NCBI GenBank assembly: GCA_002783525.1
Contig: PFGS01000158.1
Location: 1 to 5,976, forward strand
Origin: Ignavibacteriales bacterium CG12_big_fil_rev_8_21_14_0_65_30_8
GTDB taxonomy: Bacteria; Bacteroidota; Ignavibacteria; Ignavibacteriales; Ignavibacteriaceae
Direction: 5' to 3'
DNA length: 5,976 nt
Below are positions 1 through 5,275 of this stretch, in pieces; the stretch's first letter is position 1; the number at the start of each line of letters is the position of its first letter. The notes under the pieces were generated by a model that had not been told where the DNA came from, searched no databases, and was given only the letters and a program-made list of their open reading frames with translations. The translations under genes and the position numbers were made by a program.

Positions 1-246
1 CCATTCGGACAATATATATTCAAAATCTTCCATTATTGGATTAGCTAAAAGTTTGCTGCAATAATTTTCTACTTCTTCTTTAGCTTTTTTTTCGTCATTT
101 ACATCAACTGTAAATTCAATGTATTTCCCAATCCTTGTATTTTTAATATTTGTAAGACCTAAATTTTCTGCACCTTTTTCAACGGCAGTTCCCTGCGGAT
201 CTAAAATTGATGGTCTCCTTTTTATTGTTACTTGGGCTTTAAACAT
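1..246 (-). CDS. purS: Phosphoribosylformylglycinamidine synthase subunit PurS (C-terminal end cut by the window)
   Basis: PurS is the small subunit of the PurL-PurQ-PurS complex, which converts FGAR to FGAM in cytosolic de novo purine synthesis; it bridges the glutaminase PurQ and the synthetase PurL. I translated the minus strand from ATG at 246-244 and found 82 residues with no stop before base 1. The family pattern is clear: a first beta strand (MFKAQVTIKRRPSI), the hallmark LDPQGTAVEKGAENLG at about 15-30, then RIGKYIEFTVDV, and near the end KLLANPIMEDFEY. PurS proteins are about 80-85 residues, so only a few residues and the stop should be missing. No Shine-Dalgarno is visible. It lies 38 nt after pssA on the same strand and is probably the fourth gene of that transcript; purQ would be expected next, outside the window. 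Confidence 0.93.
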   Translation of the reverse strand, partial: MFKAQVTIKRRPSILDPQGTAVEKGAENLGLTNIKNTRIGKYIEFTVDVNDEKKAKEEVENYCSKLLANPIMEDFEYILSEW

Positions 247-284
247 AATTACTCAAAAGATTTTTATTGGATACAAAAGTTCAA

Positions 285-1004
285 TTATTTTTTTAACATA
301 ATTGTATTAAAGAGATGCTGAAAAATACCGAATACAATAAAGAAAACAAAGATGTAGAAAAAAGCTTTTCCGGAAGTAATAACAATTAATACACCTGCAA
401 TTAAATAAAATATAAACTGAAAGGGATGATGTTTGATGGAATCAACAGATATTTTTGGTATAGAATTATATTTAATTTTAGTTACCATCATTAAAGATAG
501 AATTAAAATTAAAGGTATTATCACATCTTTAATATTTTCCTGAAAACCGAAAGTCGGTTCATAAAAAGTAAGAATTAGTGAAGAAATTGTAATGGCAGCC
601 AATGGAATTGGGAGTCCGTAGAAAAATTCTTTATCAAAACCGACTAATTGAACATTGAATCTTGCAAGTCTGAATCCACCGGCGATCATAAACAGCGCAC
701 TGATGATCAGTCCTATATTATCATAATTATTTAAATATGTTGAATAAATTAAGAATGCCGGGGCAACACCGAAACTTACTACATCAGAAAGGGAATCTAA
801 CTGCACACCAAGTTTGCTGCTGGAATGTGTAAGTCTTGCAACAATTCCGTCAAGTGCATCAAACAAAGCTGCAGTAATAATCAACCAGGCTGCGTAAGTA
901 TAATCCCCTTGATTTGTATGAACTATAGACAGGAATCCGCAGAACATATTCATTGCTGTAAATAAATTCGGTATTACGGATCTGGTTACTCTAATTTGTA
1001 TCAT
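285..1004 (-). CDS. pssA: CDP-diacylglycerol--serine O-phosphatidyltransferase
   Basis: This integral membrane enzyme joins serine to CDP-diacylglycerol, giving phosphatidylserine and CMP. The 239-residue protein carries the full CDP-alcohol phosphotransferase signature DG-x2-AR-x8-G-x3-D-x3-D: D52, G53, A56, R57, G66, D70 and D74, with no substitution. Around it are features typical of the PssA branch: IPNLFTAMNMFCGFLSI at 11-27, FRLARFNV at 111-118 and FYGLPIPLAA at 128-137. Several hydrophobic segments follow, with the last two at about 185-235. The ATG at 1004-1002 overlaps the psd stop as ATGA, which suggests translational coupling; an AAAGAG stretch just upstream could serve as a weak ribosome site. 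The product is the substrate of the enzyme encoded immediately upstream. Confidence 0.96.
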   Translation of the reverse strand: MIQIRVTRSVIPNLFTAMNMFCGFLSIVHTNQGDYTYAAWLIITAALFDALDGIVARLTHSSSKLGVQLDSLSDVVSFGVAPAFLIYSTYLNNYDNIGLIISALFMIAGGFRLARFNVQLVGFDKEFFYGLPIPLAAITISSLILTFYEPTFGFQENIKDVIIPLILILSLMMVTKIKYNSIPKISVDSIKHHPFQFIFYLIAGVLIVITSGKAFFYIFVFFIVFGIFQHLFNTIMLKK

Positions 1005-1657
1005 TTCTCTTTAGGGTATTCAAAAAGTATTGTTTCACCTGCTTTTACCATATCGCCTTTGTGTACTTTTGGAATCCATTTATTATTAACAACAACATCA
1101 GCTCTGCTCCCAAATTTTATCATCCCGAATCTACTGCCTATTTTTACTTCATCACCAATATCAATTTTATAAACAATCCTTCTTGCAATAAAACCGGCAA
1201 CCTGTGTAAAAAAAACTTTCCCGAATTTTGAATTTATTCCTATCTCTGTCCTTTCATTTTTCTCGGAAGCTTTATCTTCAAAAGCTCTAATAAATTTCCC
1301 TTTAACATATTCTAAAAATTCAACTTTACCGTCAACAGGAATTCTATTAACATGTACATTCAATGGCGACATAAAAATAGAGATCTGAGTACCTTCTTCT
1401 TTTAAGTAATTGTTTTCTGAAACTTTTTTAACAAACAATACTTTACCGTCAGCCGGGGAAACAATTATATTTTCTGAATCTGGTGTTTTGCGTGCAGGAT
1501 CTCTGAAAAAATTGATACTAAATATTATTAGAAAAAAAGGTATAATTATCAGAAGATAAAAAAGAATACCTGTTGTAAACATCAAACCGATTGCTAATAG
1601 CAGAAGTGAAATTGTAACAATAGTTAAAAAAGTAGAATATCCGTATTTAGTAATCAT
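1001..1657 (-). CDS. psd: Phosphatidylserine decarboxylase, short pyruvoyl-dependent (PSD-A) type
   Basis: The enzyme decarboxylates phosphatidylserine to phosphatidylethanolamine at the inner membrane. The protein has 218 residues, matching the short PSD-A branch and not the longer E. coli type. Two hydrophobic segments (about 10-28 and 30-50) form the membrane anchor, followed by FFRDPAR at 50-56 and SPADGKV at 67-73 with D70. VHVNR at 101-105 supplies H102. The self-cleavage site is FGS at 182-184 within RFGMIKFGSRADV; in this family cleavage between G183 and S184 makes S184 the pyruvoyl cofactor and splits the protein into beta and alpha chains. D70, H102 and S184 fit the known catalytic triad. 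The start ATG lies 6 nt after the PurC-like gene, and the stop overlaps pssA by 4 nt. No clear Shine-Dalgarno is visible. Confidence 0.96.
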   Translation of the reverse strand: MITKYGYSTFLTIVTISLLLLAIGLMFTTGILFYLLIIIPFFLIIFSINFFRDPARKTPDSENIIVSPADGKVLFVKKVSENNYLKEEGTQISIFMSPLNVHVNRIPVDGKVEFLEYVKGKFIRAFEDKASEKNERTEIGINSKFGKVFFTQVAGFIARRIVYKIDIGDEVKIGSRFGMIKFGSRADVVVNNKWIPKVHKGDMVKAGETILFEYPKEK

Positions 1658-1663
1658 TTTAAA

Positions 1664-2338
1664 TTAGTTTATCAGGTTTAGTATATAATCAGTGTAATTC
1701 CTGAGTTTTGCAGGTGTTTCTAATTTATACGGATCAAATTTTTTGTTTTTATTATTTGGGTCGAAAATTTTCAAACTTAAAGGGGTAAAGTCATTAACTA
1801 AGTAAATTTTATTTCTGTGCTCGCCAAACGAACAAGTTACTTCACCTAAAAAAACTCCTCTTCTTTCAAAAAAAGATCTTAAAACAGCATTTACTTTTGA
1901 GCAAATTCTATTTATAACTTTTAACTGTTCAAAGTTAATCAAATTAAATGAGATAAGGTGACTTTCAGAAACAAGTGTATTATTTCCTTTTCCAAAGTGA
2001 TATTCATACAATGGAAGGTCTAAATGTTCTTTTTCTTTTTTACCAAATATTTTAGCGGTGCGTTTGTCAATATAATTTATAATCTTAATTGAAAAGTTAA
2101 TGGGATTATATTTTATAAATTTTATTGTGTTTTTATCAATTAATTTTAAAGATGCCACAGGAACATGGTATGTTTTTAAATAATCCATGAAGTGAATATT
2201 TATTTTTGCAAAGTTTTCTCCGAGATTATTAAATTTTATTTTTTTTGATTTTCCATTTATAACATAATCCGGGAAATACTGGTTTAAATAATCTTCTGAA
2301 TCTAATGGCAATGAAGGAGTTTTAAGTTCATTTTTCAT
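1664..2338 (-). CDS. Divergent PurC (SAICAR synthetase)-like protein, probably catalytically degenerate
   Basis: The 224-residue protein resembles SAICAR synthetase (PurC), which couples CAIR to aspartate using ATP, but only along its backbone pattern. Segments I can match by eye are GKSKK at 29-33 (family GKxK), the helix 43-60 ending in VP (family IPT), NYI...AK..G around 88-99, PLYEYHFG at 109-116, LVSESHL at 122-128, KVNAVLRSFFERRGVFLGEV at 148-167, FG at 171-172, and LVNDFTPLSLKIFD at 180-193. Residues usually conserved are changed: the VVRNxxAGS motif reads IKIINYIDKR, DFKLEFG reads EVTCSFG, and DExSPDxxRLWD reads NDFTPLSLKIFD. The N-terminal loop between GKxK and the IP helix is about 25 residues shorter than in E. 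coli PurC as I remember it. The frame is intact, so it is not an obvious pseudogene. It heads the block containing psd, pssA and purS. Family membership is fairly likely; loss of activity is inferred. Confidence 0.72.
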   Translation of the reverse strand: MKNELKTPSLPLDSEDYLNQYFPDYVINGKSKKIKFNNLGENFAKINIHFMDYLKTYHVPVASLKLIDKNTIKFIKYNPINFSIKIINYIDKRTAKIFGKKEKEHLDLPLYEYHFGKGNNTLVSESHLISFNLINFEQLKVINRICSKVNAVLRSFFERRGVFLGEVTCSFGEHRNKIYLVNDFTPLSLKIFDPNNKNKKFDPYKLETPAKLRNYTDYILNLIN

Positions 2339-2395
2339 AATTGATTATACTTATAAATACTGGAAAAATGGAAATGTTATTTAATAAAAAGAATA

Positions 2396-2423
2396 ATTAA
2401 AAAAATAATGTACATAATGTCAA
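2396..2423 (-). promoter_or_regulatory. Possible sigma-70-like promoter for the leftward purC-like/psd/pssA/purS block
   Basis: On the minus strand a perfect TTGACA lies at 2423-2418. After a 16-nt spacer comes TTTAAT at 2401-2396, one mismatch from TATAAT. Transcription would start near 2389, about 50 nt before the ATG at 2338. In such A/T-rich sequence the -10 match carries little weight; the TTGACA match is the stronger part. If the host uses the Bacteroidota -33/-7 promoter type, this assignment could be wrong. Confidence 0.35.
2405..2420. repeat. Short direct repeat ATAATGT with 9-nt period in the divergent promoter region
   Basis: ATAATGT occurs at 2405-2411 and again at 2414-2420. The first copy overlaps the palindrome ATGTACAT at 2408-2415. 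Both lie within or beside the proposed leftward promoter, between its -10 and -35 elements, where a regulator could act. The repeat is real in the sequence; any operator role is a guess. Confidence 0.3.
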
Positions 2424-2433
2424 TCCTTTATAT

Positions 2434-2441
2434 TATATTTG
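2434..2441 (+). promoter_or_regulatory. Possible -7 element (TAnnTTTG type) for the ybaB-recR block
   Basis: TATATTTG at 2434-2441 matches the Bacteroidota primary-sigma -7 consensus TAnnTTTG, and it lies about 51 nt before the ybaB ATG. I see no convincing TTG-type -33 box at the expected distance upstream, and such short A/T matches arise by chance here. The position, in the only gap that can hold the promoter of the rightward genes, is the main support. Confidence 0.3.
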
Positions 2442-2481
2442 TTCGAAAATAAACTAAATTTTAAGAAATAATTGTCAATTT

Positions 2482-2486
2482 GGAGG
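2482..2486 (+). promoter_or_regulatory. Strong Shine-Dalgarno GGAGG that fixes the ybaB start
   Basis: GGAGG at 2482-2486 is followed by 6 nt and ATG at 2493-2495. The frame remains open upstream to a TTG at 2472, but that start would place the Shine-Dalgarno inside the gene and add seven residues absent from the family. It is the best ribosome site in the window, which fits high expression of a nucleoid protein. Confidence 0.85.
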
Positions 2487-2492
2487 AAATTA

Positions 2493-2819
2493 ATGAAAGG
2501 TGGAATGCAGGGTATGATGCAGCAAGTTCAAAAAATGCAGGAAGAAATGCAAAAAGTGCATGCAAAATTAGGTGGAATGGAAGTAAGTGCTGAAGCAGGA
2601 GGGGGAATGATAAAAGCAACAGCAAATGGAAACAAAGAAATTGTATCTATTGAAATTGATCCGCAAGTAATTGTAGCTGAAGATAAAGAAATTCTTGAGG
2701 ATCTTGTAGTTGCAGCAGTAAATAAAGCTCTTCAATCAGCAGCTAAATTAACCGAAGAAGAAATGCAAAAAGTAACTAAAGGAATGATCCCCCCGGGATT
2801 AAATATTCCGGGAATGTAA
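2493..2819 (+). CDS. YbaB/EbfC family nucleoid-associated DNA-binding protein
   Basis: This small cytosolic protein of the YbaB/EbfC family forms dimers that bind DNA and are thought to help organise the nucleoid; it is often encoded beside recR. From ATG at 2493 the product has 108 residues, the usual family size. The Met/Gln-rich N-terminal helix (MKGGMQGMMQQVQKMQEEMQKV, about 1-22) is typical. It is followed by a beta region with AEAGGGMIKATANGNKEIVSIEIDP (about 34-58), a helical region LEDLVVAAVNKAL, and a C-terminus ending PPGLNIPGM, all characteristic. The stop is 2 nt before the recR GTG, so the two genes are surely cotranscribed. The usual upstream partner dnaX is not present; a divergent gene lies there instead. 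Confidence 0.96.
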   Translation: MKGGMQGMMQQVQKMQEEMQKVHAKLGGMEVSAEAGGGMIKATANGNKEIVSIEIDPQVIVAEDKEILEDLVVAAVNKALQSAAKLTEEEMQKVTKGMIPPGLNIPGM

Positions 2820-2821
2820 AA

Positions 2822-3418
2822 GTGAAAATAGCCGAACCTTTGCAAATTGCTATTGAAGAATTAAGCAAGCTACCAAGCATTGGTAAAAAAACTGCACAAA
2901 GATTAGCAATTCATATCTTAAAAAGAGAAAATGATGAAGTTGAAAACTTTGTTAATGCAATTAAAGATCTAAAAACCAAACTTAGATTTTGCTCAAGATG
3001 TTATAACCTTTCAGTAAATGAATTGTGTGAAATATGTGAAAGTAATAAGCGAGATCATTCAGTTTTATGTGTTGTTGAAGAAGCTAGCGATGTAATTGCT
3101 ATTGAAAATACAAATGAATTTAACGGAATTTATCACGTGATCGGGGGTTCACTTTCTCCACTTTCCGGAATTGGACCGGATGAATTAAAAATTAAAGAAC
3201 TGATAAAACGATTTGAAAATGAAGATTTTAAAGAAGTAATTCTTGCACTTAATCCTGATACTGAAGGGGAGACTACAATACTTTACCTATCAAAATTATT
3301 AAAACCATTTGGAGTAAGAATTTCAAGAATTGCAAGAGGATTACCCGTTGGAGGTGATCTAGAGTTTGCAGATGAAGCAACTATTGGAAGAGCTGTTCTT
3401 GGTCGGATTGAAATATAA
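2822..3418 (+). CDS. recR: Recombination mediator protein RecR
   Basis: RecR works with RecO (and RecF) to load RecA on SSB-coated single-stranded DNA in gap repair. The 198-residue protein has the standard size and order of parts. A helix-hairpin-helix is seen in LPSIGKKTAQRLAIHIL at 17-33. A C4 zinc site is formed by C57, C60, C69 and C72. The Toprim domain opens with VVEEASDVIAIE at 84-95 and contains NPDTEGE at 144-150. The highly conserved C-terminal block RIARGLPVGGDLEFADE at 169-185 ends with IGRAVLGR. The start is GTG at 2822, with GGGAA at 2810-2814 as a possible ribosome site inside the end of ybaB. No ATG gives a full-length product. The stop overlaps the next gene as TAATG. Confidence 0.97.
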   Translation: MKIAEPLQIAIEELSKLPSIGKKTAQRLAIHILKRENDEVENFVNAIKDLKTKLRFCSRCYNLSVNELCEICESNKRDHSVLCVVEEASDVIAIENTNEFNGIYHVIGGSLSPLSGIGPDELKIKELIKRFENEDFKEVILALNPDTEGETTILYLSKLLKPFGVRISRIARGLPVGGDLEFADEATIGRAVLGRIEI

Positions 3419-4152
3419 TGGCAGAATGGTTTGAAAGTTGGTTTGAGAGCCAAGAATATTTAACACTTTATAAACACCGAGATGAAAAAGAAGCTCGCCT
3501 TTTAGTAAAATCCATCTTATCAATTATAAATATAAAAAAGGAAGCAAAAGTTCTTGATCTTGCCTGCGGTGCGGGAAGACACTCGATCGAATTTGCCAAA
3601 AAAGGTTTTGCAATAACGGCAGTAGATTTAAGTAAAAATCTACTTGATACAGCAAGAAAAAATGCAGAAGCATTAAATGTTAATATAGATCTTATTAGAG
3701 CTGATTTAAGACAATTTAAAATAGAAACAAAATTTGATCTGGTATTAAATCTATTTACAAGCTTCGGATATTTTGATACTGATGAAGAAAATTTTAAGAT
3801 CTTTAAAACTGCATATAATCATTTAAAAGAAGATGGCTTTTTTGTTTTTGATTATTTCAATAAAATTTATTTGGAGAAAAATTTAATTAATGAATCCGTT
3901 CTTCCATTTGAAAAAGGTAAAATAATTCAAAAAAGAAAAATTGTTGACGGTAGAGTAGTTAAGGATATTATAATCCAGAAGAATGGAATGGAAAATGTTT
4001 TTCAGGAATCAGTAAAAATTTACGGTAAAGAAGAATTGATTGAGAATTTGAAAAAATTAAATTTTAATATTTTAAATATCTTTGGTTCTTTTGATAAAGC
4101 AGAGTTTGATGAGAATCTTTCTGATAGAATTATTATTATTGCTCAGAAATGA
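3418..4152 (+). CDS. Class I SAM-dependent methyltransferase, substrate unknown
   Basis: The 244-residue protein has a Rossmann-type methyltransferase fold. Motif I, which binds S-adenosylmethionine, is VLDLACGAGRHSIEFAKKG at 45-63. The acidic residue after strand 2 is D70 in AVDLS. RADLRQF at 94-100 fits the adenine-contacting loop, and FDLVLNLFTSFGYFD at 106-120 fits motif IV. HLKEDGFFVFDYFN follows as the next strand region. The aromatic N-terminus (WFESWFESQEYLTLYKHRDEKEA) resembles a group of uncharacterised methyltransferases in Bacteroidota-like genomes. Nothing identifies the substrate; RNA, protein and small-molecule targets all remain possible. It shares one base with the recR stop (TAATG) and 4 nt with the following lipoprotein start (ATGA), so it is probably translated in a coupled way, but that does not prove a role in DNA repair. 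Confidence 0.85.
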   Translation: MAEWFESWFESQEYLTLYKHRDEKEARLLVKSILSIINIKKEAKVLDLACGAGRHSIEFAKKGFAITAVDLSKNLLDTARKNAEALNVNIDLIRADLRQFKIETKFDLVLNLFTSFGYFDTDEENFKIFKTAYNHLKEDGFFVFDYFNKIYLEKNLINESVLPFEKGKIIQKRKIVDGRVVKDIIIQKNGMENVFQESVKIYGKEELIENLKKLNFNILNIFGSFDKAEFDENLSDRIIIIAQK

Positions 4153-4724
4153 GGATAAAATTTTTAATATTAACTATTCTGTTTATTAGCGGTTGTGATA
4201 TTTTTACAACAAGAGATGCCGAATCGCCAAACACTTCTCGTTCTAATTATCAAACTCCTGTAACACCTGATCTTTTAATCTCAAATTTTATAAATTCATT
4301 GAATGATAAAAATCTTGAAAATTATATGTCTTCATTTTCCGACCCCAATTTTACTAGCAAAATATTCACATTTTCGGCATCCAGTGCAGCAATCTCTCAA
4401 TATCCATCGCTGGCAAATAATTGGAATGTAAGTAATGAGGAACAATATTTTAGTAATTTGATCACAAAAGTGTCAAGTGATCAGCCAATTACTTTGAACT
4501 TATCAAATATTTCTTCAAGTCCACAAGGAGATAGTTTATTTTATACTGCATCTTATTTTATAAATATTCCAAGCATTAGTGCAGAGATAGAATCAAATTA
4601 TCAAGGTGAACTTAGATTTAGTATGATAAGGGATTCAAGAGCAATTTGGACAATTTATTTTTGGCAGGACACAAAGAACAGCGATCTGCCAAGTTGGAGT
4701 GAATTAAAAGGAAGACTTTATTAA
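4149..4724 (+). CDS. Predicted lipoprotein with an NTF2-like pattern, function unknown
   Basis: I do not recognise a named family. The 191-residue protein begins with a lipoprotein signal: MRIKF, a hydrophobic core, and the lipobox ISGC with lipidated C16, followed by DIF. After a Ser/Thr/Asn/Pro-rich linker (about 23-40) comes a helix LLISNFINSLNDKNLENYMSSF at 42-63, like the first helix of NTF2/SnoaL-fold proteins. The C-terminal strand holds W167, W172 and D174 (IWTIYFWQD), and the end is SWSELKGRLY. The next lipoprotein shares both patterns at the same spacing, so the two are probably distant paralogues. The ATG overlaps the methyltransferase stop as ATGA. The likely location is the periplasmic face of a membrane. 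The lipoprotein call is firm; the fold is inferred. Confidence 0.85.
   Translation: MRIKFLILTILFISGCDIFTTRDAESPNTSRSNYQTPVTPDLLISNFINSLNDKNLENYMSSFSDPNFTSKIFTFSASSAAISQYPSLANNWNVSNEEQYFSNLITKVSSDQPITLNLSNISSSPQGDSLFYTASYFINIPSISAEIESNYQGELRFSMIRDSRAIWTIYFWQDTKNSDLPSWSELKGRLY
4708..4714 (+). promoter_or_regulatory. Shine-Dalgarno AAGGAAG preceding the proposed AUU start
   Basis: AAGGAAG at 4708-4714, with core AGGA at 4709-4712, lies inside the end of the upstream lipoprotein gene. It is 5-7 nt before ATT at 4720, an ideal distance. An in-frame TAA at 4705-4707 bounds the reading frame, so this site and the AUU codon fall exactly where the start of the second lipoprotein must be. Confidence 0.65.
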
Positions 4725-5229
4725 AAAATTAGTATTAAATATATTTTTTGTTTTTATAATCATAAGTGGATGTAAAAATCCTTTTGCACCTAGATTGGAT
4801 TTTTCCTCTGAAGATAATTCAAAAGGTCTTACCGACTTAACTACCATTGATGGTATATTTCAGAGTTTCCAATTTGCTTATAGCTTTAGGGACACCAGTA
4901 TTTACGGAAAAATAGTCGGAGAAGATTTTATTTTTACATACAGAGATTATGAAAAAGGATTTGATGTTTCCTGGGGAAGAGATGATGAAATGAAAACAAC
5001 TAACGGGCTATTTACTAATTCACAAAGATTAGATCTTATTTGGAATAATATTGTTTTATCAAATGTAGATTCTGTAAAAGCTACTATAGTAAGAGGATTT
5101 AATTTAACTGTAACTTTTAATCCAACGGATGTGGTTAGAATTGACGGGCGAGTAAATTTATCTTTAAAAAGAGATGATGCAACCCAAAATTGGAAAATGG
5201 TAAAATGGCTGGATGAGTCGAGTTTATAA
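4720..5229 (+). CDS. Predicted lipoprotein with NTF2-like pattern, probable AUU start
   Basis: The first conventional start is TTG at 4795, but the same frame is open upstream to a TAA at 4705-4707 and encodes a clear lipoprotein signal. From ATT at 4720 it reads KKLVLNIFFVFIIISGC, with lipobox ISGC and lipidated C18, then KNPFAP. No ATG, GTG or TTG lies between 4708 and the cysteine, so AUU is the likely initiator, giving 169 residues. The mature part contains FQFAYSFRDTSIY at 50-62, matching the spacing of FINSLNDKNLENY in the preceding lipoprotein. Near the end is NWKMVKWLDES with W158, W163 and D165, like W167/W172/D174 there. The function is unknown; an NTF2-like fold is inferred. The start overlaps the upstream stop (ATTAA), which would allow restart by a terminating ribosome. 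A sequencing error changing ATG to ATT is the main alternative. Confidence 0.78.
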   Translation: MKKLVLNIFFVFIIISGCKNPFAPRLDFSSEDNSKGLTDLTTIDGIFQSFQFAYSFRDTSIYGKIVGEDFIFTYRDYEKGFDVSWGRDDEMKTTNGLFTNSQRLDLIWNNIVLSNVDSVKATIVRGFNLTVTFNPTDVVRIDGRVNLSLKRDDATQNWKMVKWLDESSL

Positions 5230-5275
5230 TTTATTTTTGTAAATTACTTCTTAATTAAATAACGATAATTAAAGT

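Noticed and set aside
119..301. Plus-strand reading frame of 60 codons.
   Set aside because: It overlaps purS on the opposite strand and the gap to pssA, matches no family, and purS is clear on the other strand.
4795..5229. Second lipoprotein starting at TTG 4795.
   Set aside because: This start leaves out a complete signal peptide and lipobox encoded in the same frame just upstream, and no Shine-Dalgarno precedes it.
4720..5229. Second lipoprotein as a pseudogene with a lost start.
   Set aside because: The frame is intact, the signal peptide is well formed and a good Shine-Dalgarno sits before AUU, so a working AUU start is the simpler view; an ATG-to-ATT change cannot be excluded.
5232..5239. 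TATTTTTG as a -7 promoter element for ftsX.
   Set aside because: It fits TAnnTTTG, but no -33 box is seen and the match is cheap in A/T-rich sequence; ftsX could equally be read through from upstream.
5251..5272. Inverted repeat TTAATTA / TAATTAA with an 8-nt loop before ftsX, as a terminator.
   Set aside because: The stem is 7 A/T pairs only and has no following U-run, so it is too weak for an intrinsic terminator and is expected by chance in this composition.
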